From Mycolicibacterium sp. GF69 (GTDB taxonomy: Bacteria > Actinomycetota > Actinomycetes > Mycobacteriales > Mycobacteriaceae), in contig NZ_QMEW01000010.1 in assembly GCF_003284965.1 (NCBI RefSeq), forward strand, positions 1 through 64,000: a stretch of DNA of 64,000 nucleotides. The letters run 5' to 3'. Shown one piece after another: positions 58,101 through 64,000 of this stretch; position 1 is the first letter of the stretch, and each line of letters opens with the position of its first letter. The translations under genes were made by a program, and so were the position numbers. The notes beneath the pieces were generated by a model. The model worked only from the letters and a program-made list of their open reading frames with translations, made no database searches and was not told where the DNA came from.

Positions 58101-60213
58101 TGATGCCCTCGTCGTGCAGCAGTTCGGTGAGATAGCCGACGTCACGCAGTCCGTCCGGGCGGGGAATCACCAGTCGGCCACCGCACGCGAGCATGCCGAA
58201 GATCTCGGCGATCGAGACGTCGAAACTCGGTGATGCGACCTGCAACAGCCGCTCGCTGTCGTCGATCTCGTAGTCGGCCTTGAACCAGACGAAGTACTCG
58301 GCGACGGGCCGGTGCGGCACCGGGACACCCTTGGGCAGACCGGTCGATCCCGAGGTGTAGATCAGGTACGCGGTGCTGTCGGGGTGCAGTTCGCGGACGC
58401 GCTCGGCATTGGTTGGGTCGGTGGTGGGATGACGGTCGAGGTCGGTGACCGGTTCGCGGATCACCAGTTTGGGATCGGAGTCCGACAGGATGAACGTCAG
58501 CCGGTCCTCGGGGTAGGTCGGGTCGACCGGCTGGTACACCGCACCCGCCTTGATCACTCCGAGCGCCGTGATCACCAGCTCCGGTGACCGGTCCAGCAAC
58601 ACCGCCACCCGGTCCTCGGTACCGATGCCCTGCTCAATCAGCCAGTGTGCCAACCGGTTCGCCGACTCATTGAGCTCGCGGTAGGTGTAGTCACGCCCTT
58701 CGTAGACCAGGGCCACCGCGTCGGGTGTGCGGGCCACCTGAGCTTGGACCAGCGCGGTCATCGTCGACGGCGCGGTGACGAATTCCTCGCCGGCCGAGAC
58801 GCGGCGCAACCACTCGACGTCGTCGGGTCCCATCACGTCGAGCTCGTTGATCGCGGCATCCGGGCGCTGCAGCGCATCGTCGAGCAGCACGCCGTAGTGC
58901 TCGAGCAGTTGGCGGACCAACGGCGCGTCAAGAATCTCGACGAGGTACTCGGCCTCCACCACGACACCGGCATCGGGGACATCGAACTCGACCATGAAAC
59001 CCAACGGCAGCTGGGTGAGGTGTCCACGCAATTCGGCTCGCCGGCAGGTGATCCCAGGTGGGTTGAAGCCGTCGCCGTCGGCGCCACGCGCACCGAAGGT
59101 CACCCGCGTCATCCGCTCGACGCCATGGCGACGGTCCGGGTTCAGTTCGCGCACCACGCGGTCGAGGTTCACCCGCTGATGTGCGAACGCACCGACCGCG
59201 GTGTCGCGGGTATGCGCGACGACGTCGCGGAAGCTCTGGCGCGCGCCGGGACGCAGGCGCAGCGCCACCGTGTTGCCGTAGTAGCCGATCGCGTCCTCGA
59301 GATCGGCGGTACGGTTCAGCACCGGCGTGGCGACCAGGAAGTCGTCGGCGTGGGTGTAGCGCTGCATCAGCACCCCGAAGGCAGCCAGCAACACCATGTA
59401 CGGGGTGGCGCCCGATTCCTTCGCCAGCGCCGCGACCCGGTCCACTGTCGTCTCCGGCAACTGCAACGTCAGGCGTTGTGACCGCCAGTTCGTCGGCACC
59501 GCCGAGCCGTTCGGGCCCGGAAGCTCCAACGGCTCGGGCGGGTCAGCGAGCACGTCGCGCCAATAGTCCAGGTCTTCGGCGACCGAACCGAGCGCGTGCG
59601 ATTGCGGTGTGACGGCCGCAGGCAGCGGTTCACCCGCATAGGCCTGTGTCAGCTCGCCGAAGAACACTCGCCAGCAGCCGTCGTCCCACGCGATGTGGTG
59701 CGCGGTCAGCAGCATGACGTATTCGTCGGGTGCGGTGCGTACGACGGCCAGCCGCAGCGGCGAGTCCGTGCTCAGGTCGAAGGATGCACCGAACTCGCGC
59801 TGCGCCAACACTTCCAGGCGAAGCCGGCGCCCGTGTTCGGAGAGCTCGGTCAGGTCGTGAACGCTCCAGCCGGGTGCCAGCTCGTCGTGCACGGTCGGTT
59901 GCGGTTCGCCGTCATCGTCGACGTGATAGGTGGTGCGCAGCACGGTATGGCGCGCGGCGACCGTGGCGACGGCGTCGTGCAGCCGGGCCACGTCGAGCTC
60001 ACCGGTGATCCGGTAGGACAGGCAGATGTTGAGGATCGCCCCGGTGGGGTCGGCGGCCTGGACGAACCACATCCGCCGCTGCCCATCCGGCAGTCCGCCT
60101 TCCGCGCCGGCCGACGTGTTTTGCGTGCGCAGTCCCCGCTCGGCGAGCCTGCGGCGCAGCAGCTCCAGCCGGCGGTCCTCGACCTGCTCGCGGATGTCGA
60201 CCGTGTCAGTCAC
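55123..60213 (-). CDS. mbtE: Mycobactin NRPS MbtE
   Basis: 1696 aa from GTG 60213, overlapping the mbtD stop (GTGA). The frame extends further upstream through mbtD and is a shadow there. Domains: condensation (about 40-470), adenylation (about 490-980, YTSGSTGLPKG near 620), carrier (FFDLGGHSLL near 1003), second condensation (about 1045-1480, HHIAADHWS near 1190), then, with no adenylation domain, a second carrier (FFELGGDSIL near 1612). It joins the internal lysine-derived residue to the chain. The C-terminal C-carrier pair may form the ester to the hydroxybutyrate unit made by MbtC/MbtD. Length fits the family. Confidence 0.95.
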   Translation of the reverse strand: MTDTVDIREQVEDRRLELLRRRLAERGLRTQNTSAGAEGGLPDGQRRMWFVQAADPTGAILNICLSYRITGELDVARLHDAVATVAARHTVLRTTYHVDDDGEPQPTVHDELAPGWSVHDLTELSEHGRRLRLEVLAQREFGASFDLSTDSPLRLAVVRTAPDEYVMLLTAHHIAWDDGCWRVFFGELTQAYAGEPLPAAVTPQSHALGSVAEDLDYWRDVLADPPEPLELPGPNGSAVPTNWRSQRLTLQLPETTVDRVAALAKESGATPYMVLLAAFGVLMQRYTHADDFLVATPVLNRTADLEDAIGYYGNTVALRLRPGARQSFRDVVAHTRDTAVGAFAHQRVNLDRVVRELNPDRRHGVERMTRVTFGARGADGDGFNPPGITCRRAELRGHLTQLPLGFMVEFDVPDAGVVVEAEYLVEILDAPLVRQLLEHYGVLLDDALQRPDAAINELDVMGPDDVEWLRRVSAGEEFVTAPSTMTALVQAQVARTPDAVALVYEGRDYTYRELNESANRLAHWLIEQGIGTEDRVAVLLDRSPELVITALGVIKAGAVYQPVDPTYPEDRLTFILSDSDPKLVIREPVTDLDRHPTTDPTNAERVRELHPDSTAYLIYTSGSTGLPKGVPVPHRPVAEYFVWFKADYEIDDSERLLQVASPSFDVSIAEIFGMLACGGRLVIPRPDGLRDVGYLTELLHDEGITSMHFVPSLLGLFLSLPGVNQWRTLQRVPIGGEALPGELADKFHATFDALLHNFYGPTETVINASRYKVEGKQGTRIVPIGKPKLNTQIHLLDDALRPVPVGVIGEIYIGGTHVAHGYHHRPRLTAERFVADPFNPGGRLYRSGDLARRNADGDVEFVGRADEQVKIRGFRIELGEVAAAISVDPSVGQAVVLVSDLPGVGKSLVGYVTPAEDIQTVDVERIRNRVAAALPEYMTPAAYVVIDEIPITAHGKIDRAALPEPDIDSGIAYREPADGTERRIADLFAELLERDRIGADDSFFDLGGHSLLATKLVAGVRSAFNVDIGVREVFELGTVAALANRVDSASSAELARPKLVPVPHDGPLLMSASQLRMWFQYRIDGPSPVNNIPFAARISGPCDTDAFVTAVGDVVARHEVLRTTYREIDGAPYQIVNEGLEVPVRRAHGDDDTWLQDELDTERRRVFDLESDPPVRSAVLATPDAHVVSLVVHHIAADHWSAMVLFTDLLAAYRARRAGDAPGFAPLQVQYADYAAWQAALLNETDGLASQREYWRQQLAGLPEDPGLAPDFPRPPVLSGEGDAVEFGIDTATRAKLAGLSQELGVTEFMLLQAAVAVALHKAGERPDIPLGTPVAGRTETELDQLVGFFINIVVLRNDLTDNPTLREVLRRARDTALAAYAHQDLPFDQVVDAVRPARSLSRNPLFGVVVHVREALPADQVIESRPDGDTTFTALEPPFDVAHADLSVNFFGAEDGYRGHVIYRTDLYRRSTAERFVGWLNRVLAAFADDPGQRVRDVQIADRDERSLVQRFSAARSASVLDGWRDPVAIGALGHVYEHVIDETGADLRATGRRGRWTADGDLEFVEATEQRRSTAPAGPPQPVRTETERVLAAILAEIVDVPEVNRTDDFFELGGDSILAVQLAARGRDAGLAITARMVFEHPAIHELAARVDDAGAETEAPDVRHEPMAASGLSADELAAVTSMWSASQDGAP

Positions 60214-63161
60214 GCGTTGTTCACCTTCTCTGATTGTTTTGAGCTGTCCAGGTCGGCGACGAGCTCGTCGCCGGTGACGCCGCCGAGCAGGGTGGCCAGC
60301 GGCACCTTCTGGCCGGTCACCCGATGGAGGCGTTTGCGTAGGTCCAGGGCCAGCAACGAGTCGACACCCAGGTCGAGCAACGACATGGCGAGATCGATCG
60401 AGGCCGCATCGAGTTTGAGCACCGCGGCAAGCGCCGCCCGCACCTGCGCGGTGGTGTCGGCGCCGGGTCCGGTTGCACCCGAAGCGGTCTCGGGGTTTGT
60501 GTCGGTGACCTCCGCGTCCCGGCTGTCGAGGAACACGCGCAGCCGGGACTGATCGGCCCTGAGCAACAGCGGGTCGTCGCGATGGTCGCGCAGGCTGGCC
60601 TCGACCGCGGCCTCGGGCACCATCGGCAGCAACCCGGACCGCTCGATCCTTCTCACCTCGCTCGCGTCGGCGATCCCGCTGCCGCTCCACAGTCCGTACC
60701 TGGCCGCCACGCAGTGCTGACCCTTGGCCCGCAGCTGGCCTGCCATCACGTCGAGCATCCGGTTGGCAGCCGAGTACACGGCGTGGCCACGACCGCCCCA
60801 GACTCCGGAGACAGAGGAACACACCAGGATTCGTGCGTCGGGACGCAGCGGCCACAGCTCGGCCATCCGGGCCAGGCCTCCGATCTTCGCCGCCGCGGTG
60901 TCGGCGACCATCGCCGGTGTAAGCGCGTCGTGGTCGGCGAAGATCGCCGTGCCCGCGGCGTGGATGAGCAACGATGCGCCGCGACCGCCGAACTGCTCGG
61001 CCACCGCCGCCACCTCGGCCGCCGAGGTGACGTCGCAGCGCGGTGCGAGAACATCGAGATCGGTTGCCGAAGCCGCCAGTTCGGCCGTGAGCGCCTCATC
61101 GACGCCGCTGCGGCTCAGCAACACGATGCGGCGTGCGCCGTGCGCGGCGAGATAGCGCGCGAAGTGCAGCCCGACCGCGCCGTTACCACCGGTGATCACG
61201 ACGTCGTCGAGCATGCCTGCGACCGCAAGCCACGACGGCGCAGGCTCCTGCGATTCGGCGACGTTGCGGGTGAAAACCGTTGGGCCCGAGCCATCCTCGC
61301 GGATGGCGGCCTCGTAGTCGCCGCCCAGCAGCACATCCACCGCCGCCGCAACGACCGCGTCGTCGGGTTCCCACGACGGCAGATCGAGATGCCGGAACGC
61401 CTGCTCGGGCCGCTCGAAGCCGATACTGCGGTGCATCGCGGCCAGTGCGGTCTGTGCGGGCAGCGCCACCGGTTCGCCGGGTCGCACATGCTCACCGCCG
61501 ACCGTGACCAGGCATACCGCGCGACAGTGCGGTCCCGGCGCGTCGACGTAGTCCAACAGTCCGGCGCCGATCAGGCCGCCGAGCTCGTGGGCGGCATGCT
61601 CAGCATCGGGGTGGTCGAGCAGCGGTGCGAGGGCCACGACCAGATCCGCCAGGGCGGGCTCTACGAGTTCGGACCCGCTGCGGCGCAGTGCGGTCCGCAG
61701 CTTTTGACCAAGCGGTCCGCCGGGTGCGCCGAGGTCGAGGACCGCGACGCGTTGCGGGGTCGCCTCCGATCGTGCGACCGCATCCCACTTCTCGCGGGCC
61801 ACGGTGAGCCGGTAGACCGGCGCCAACGGCTGCGGTTGCGCCCACAGGCGCACCGCCCGCATCGGCGAGTTCGGAAAGCCCGGCAGCGGTGGCTGCGTTT
61901 CGACGTCGACCAGGGCGGACCACCGGTATCCGGGGTTGGCGATCGCGGCGGCGGCGATATTGGCCGACAGCGCGTCGACGAGAGGCAGGTCGCGGTGCCC
62001 GGACCCGACGACGAGCGGATCCTCGTCGGTCAGCAGGTCACCCAGTGCGAACAGTAGCGCCGGATGCGCCGACATCTCGATGTACGCCGCCGCTCCATGG
62101 TGTCGGGTCGTCGCGACGGCGCGGTCGAAGCGCACGGTGTTGCGCAGGTTTTGATACCAGTAGTCGGCGAATCCGGTGCCCGCGGGTACCACGTCCGCGG
62201 TCGTGGATCCGATGAACTGTACTGGTGCATCGGTGAACTCAGCGGCCGGTAGCAGCGCGCGCAGATCGTCACGCACCCGCTCCAGCGCACTGGTGTGGCC
62301 GGGGTAGTTCACGTCGAGTTCGCGCGCGAACAGGCCCTGTTCGGTCGCGGTCTTCACCAGCGCCGCGATCGCGTCGCGGTCCCCGGAGACCGCCACCGAA
62401 GCAGCGGCATTGACCGCGGACACCTCGAGCCACCCAGGGACCGACGACATCAGTCGTTCGGCGTCGGCGAGCGAAACCCCCAGTGCCGCCATGCAATAAT
62501 CGCCGCGGAGGCGATCGACGGCCTTGGCCCGCGCGATGACGACCGCGGCCGCGTCGGGCAGCGCGATGCTGCCCGCTACGTACGCGGCGGCGACCTCGCC
62601 GAGGCTGTGCCCGACCACCAGGTCCGGCACGATCCCGCACGACCGCCACAGGTGGGCCAACGCGACGGCATGGGTGAACTGCGCGGCCTGGATCTGGGGC
62701 TGCGACCAGTCCCCGTCGCCGGTTTCGGCGGTCAGGTACGGCAGCGGTGACGACTCGCCGGCAGCGACGAACGCCTCGGCGCACCGGTCGACATGCGTTT
62801 GGTACACCGCGGACCGCTGGTAGGCCTGCGCTCCCATGGACGGCCATTGGTTGCCCTGGCCAGGGAATACGAAAGCCGTTCGCGCGGTGGCCGATTGCGA
62901 CGACCGGGCGACCAGCGGGTGCGGGACGCCGGCCACGACGGCGCGCAGACCCTCGGCCAGTTCGGCGGTGTCGGCGGCGCGAACCACCGCGCGGTGCCTG
63001 CGCAGTCGGCGAGTTCGCAGCAAGGTGGCGGCGACCGCACGAACGTCGGGCTCTCGATCGAGGTAGCGCAGTATCGCCTCGGCGTCGGCGGCAACGAGTT
63101 CTTCGGCGTGTGCGCTGAGCACGACCGGCACCCGGGCGTCGGGGAACGCGGCGGGTTCCAT
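60210..63161 (-). CDS. mbtD: Mycobactin polyketide synthase MbtD
   Basis: 983 aa from the ATG at 63161, inside the mbtC stop (TGATG); GTG 63164 would add one residue. Acyltransferase with GHSLGE near residue 181, ketoreductase with GGNGAVGLHFARYL near 655 and YSAANRMLD near 795, and an acyl-carrier domain (LGVDSLLALDL near 930). There is no ketosynthase; MbtC supplies it. Together they build the beta-hydroxybutyrate piece of mycobactin. The reductase catalytic tyrosine is present. Confidence 0.94.
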   Translation of the reverse strand: MEPAAFPDARVPVVLSAHAEELVAADAEAILRYLDREPDVRAVAATLLRTRRLRRHRAVVRAADTAELAEGLRAVVAGVPHPLVARSSQSATARTAFVFPGQGNQWPSMGAQAYQRSAVYQTHVDRCAEAFVAAGESSPLPYLTAETGDGDWSQPQIQAAQFTHAVALAHLWRSCGIVPDLVVGHSLGEVAAAYVAGSIALPDAAAVVIARAKAVDRLRGDYCMAALGVSLADAERLMSSVPGWLEVSAVNAAASVAVSGDRDAIAALVKTATEQGLFARELDVNYPGHTSALERVRDDLRALLPAAEFTDAPVQFIGSTTADVVPAGTGFADYWYQNLRNTVRFDRAVATTRHHGAAAYIEMSAHPALLFALGDLLTDEDPLVVGSGHRDLPLVDALSANIAAAAIANPGYRWSALVDVETQPPLPGFPNSPMRAVRLWAQPQPLAPVYRLTVAREKWDAVARSEATPQRVAVLDLGAPGGPLGQKLRTALRRSGSELVEPALADLVVALAPLLDHPDAEHAAHELGGLIGAGLLDYVDAPGPHCRAVCLVTVGGEHVRPGEPVALPAQTALAAMHRSIGFERPEQAFRHLDLPSWEPDDAVVAAAVDVLLGGDYEAAIREDGSGPTVFTRNVAESQEPAPSWLAVAGMLDDVVITGGNGAVGLHFARYLAAHGARRIVLLSRSGVDEALTAELAASATDLDVLAPRCDVTSAAEVAAVAEQFGGRGASLLIHAAGTAIFADHDALTPAMVADTAAAKIGGLARMAELWPLRPDARILVCSSVSGVWGGRGHAVYSAANRMLDVMAGQLRAKGQHCVAARYGLWSGSGIADASEVRRIERSGLLPMVPEAAVEASLRDHRDDPLLLRADQSRLRVFLDSRDAEVTDTNPETASGATGPGADTTAQVRAALAAVLKLDAASIDLAMSLLDLGVDSLLALDLRKRLHRVTGQKVPLATLLGGVTGDELVADLDSSKQSEKVNNA

Positions 63162-64000
63162 CACGCCGCCTCGGGTTGACTGGACGGAATCGACACGACC
63201 AGGTGAGCATTGGTGCCGCTCATGCCGAACGCGGTCACCGCCGCGAAGCGCTCACCGTCGACGGCCGGCCAGGGCGTCAGCTCGCGGGCCAGCCGCAGAC
63301 CTTGTTCTTCCCAGTTGATCTCGCGGCTGGCCTCATCGGTGTGCAAGGTGGCCGGTACCGCGCCACGCTCGGCGGCGATGAGCACCTTGGCCAGGCCGAG
63401 CCCACCGGCGGCCGCCTGCGTGTGGCCGAGGTTCGACTTCACCGAACCGAGCAGGCCGCCTCCGCCGGGTGCGGTCGCGCCATAGGTCTTGGCCAGCGAG
63501 ATCAGTTCAGTGCGGTCCCCGAGCCGTGTTCCGGTGCCGTGACCTTCGATCATCCCGATTCGTTCGGCCCGCACGCCGCTGCGTTCGAGCGCCCTGGCGA
63601 ACAACCGCTGCTGCGCGTGCCCGCTGGGTGCGGTCAGCCCCACCGAGCGGCCGTCCTGGTTCAGGCAGACGGCTCGCAACTCGGCCAGTACCCGACGCCG
63701 GTCGCGCACGGCGCCCGATCGGCGCTGCAGAACGAACATCGCTGCGCCCTCGGCCCATACGGTGCCGCTGGCCTGTGCGCTGTAGGGCCGGCAGTGCCCG
63801 TCGTCGGACAGCGCGTGCTGTTTGGAGAATTCGACGAAGAAGCCGGGCGAGCCCATCACGCAGACGCCGCCGGCCAACGCCAACTCGCAGTCACCCGAGC
63901 GCAGCGATGAGGCCGCGGTGTGGATCGCGGTCAGCGTGGACGAGCACGAGGTGTCGATGGTCAGGGCCGGTCCGGCCAGGCCGAGCGTGTAGGCGATCCG
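63161..64000 (-). CDS. mbtC: Mycobactin ketosynthase MbtC, 5' part off the right edge
   Basis: The last 279 codons of a beta-ketoacyl synthase reading leftwards to a stop at 63161. The catalytic cysteine DTSCSS lies near the right edge (about 63940-63960), followed by the histidines in [11 protein letters not shown] and [11 protein letters not shown]. Provides the ketosynthase step missing from MbtD. Full-length MbtC is usually about 440 residues, so roughly 160 are missing to the right, where mbtB would follow. Confidence 0.95.
   Translation of the reverse strand, partial: RIAYTLGLAGPALTIDTSCSSTLTAIHTAASSLRSGDCELALAGGVCVMGSPGFFVEFSKQHALSDDGHCRPYSAQASGTVWAEGAAMFVLQRRSGAVRDRRRVLAELRAVCLNQDGRSVGLTAPSGHAQQRLFARALERSGVRAERIGMIEGHGTGTRLGDRTELISLAKTYGATAPGGGGLLGSVKSNLGHTQAAAGGLGLAKVLIAAERGAVPATLHTDEASREINWEEQGLRLARELTPWPAVDGERFAAVTAFGMSGTNAHLVVSIPSSQPEAA

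Noticed and set aside
56443-58233. 596-codon plus-strand open frame
   Set aside because: Antisense to mbtE, where the minus strand encodes intact NRPS motifs.

Overview
The window is a contiguous piece of a high-GC actinobacterial chromosome, almost certainly a Mycobacterium (Mycolicibacterium-type, environmental or rapid-growing). Gene order from about 13.9 kb to the right edge follows the M. tuberculosis order Rv2313c-Rv2318, Rv2325c-Rv2327, Rv2342-Rv2345, Rv2358-Rv2368c, Rv2372c-Rv2375 and then the mycobactin genes. I identified orthologues by recognising protein sequence and order, not by a database search.

Region 1 (1-13.8 kb) is accessory. A giant NRPS gene runs leftwards off the edge: at least 2516 codons, C-A-PCP-C-A-PCP-E. 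Diverging from it across a gene-free 885 bp spacer is an ABC-2 exporter pair of the tetronasin-transport type. A small helical protein, a cytochrome P450 and an AMIN-like lipoprotein follow. NRPS, exporter and perhaps the P450 look like one edge of a peptide natural-product locus.

Region 2 (13.9-28.9 kb) holds tRNA-Met(CAT), an AhpD-like protein, the TldD/TldE protease pair, the UspABC amino-sugar importer, an ECF transporter (T subunit plus a fused S-A-A' polypeptide), a MarR-MFS pair, a VIT1-type metal transporter, an acyl-CoA oxidase, a small secreted protein and tRNA-Asn(GTT).

Region 3 (29-49.4 kb) is conserved core: dnaG, dgt, a TPM-domain protein, glyS, the zinc regulators smtB-zur with a clear operator, uppS-recO, an amidase, a CAP-domain protein, the phoH-ybeY-CNNM/CorC-cytidine-deaminase-like-era cluster, rsmE, dnaJ2 and hrcA.

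Region 4 (49.4-64 kb) is the siderophore operon mbtC-mbtD-mbtE-mbtF-mbtG on the minus strand. Every junction overlaps, so translation is probably coupled. MbtC/MbtD make the beta-hydroxybutyrate unit, MbtE and MbtF insert the two lysine-derived residues, and MbtG N-hydroxylates lysine. mbtH, expected just after mbtG in M. tuberculosis, is not present here.

Several intergenic signals stand out: a 20 bp perfect-arm operator before smtB, two long imperfect dyads (20864-20923 and 46559-46615), tandem 10-mers 21 bp apart before the exporter, and several start codons sitting 6-8 bases after a -10 hexamer (leaderless or nearly leaderless mRNAs). I found no IS element, prophage, CRISPR array or clearly undescribed system; the orphan NRPS/exporter locus is the most novel part.
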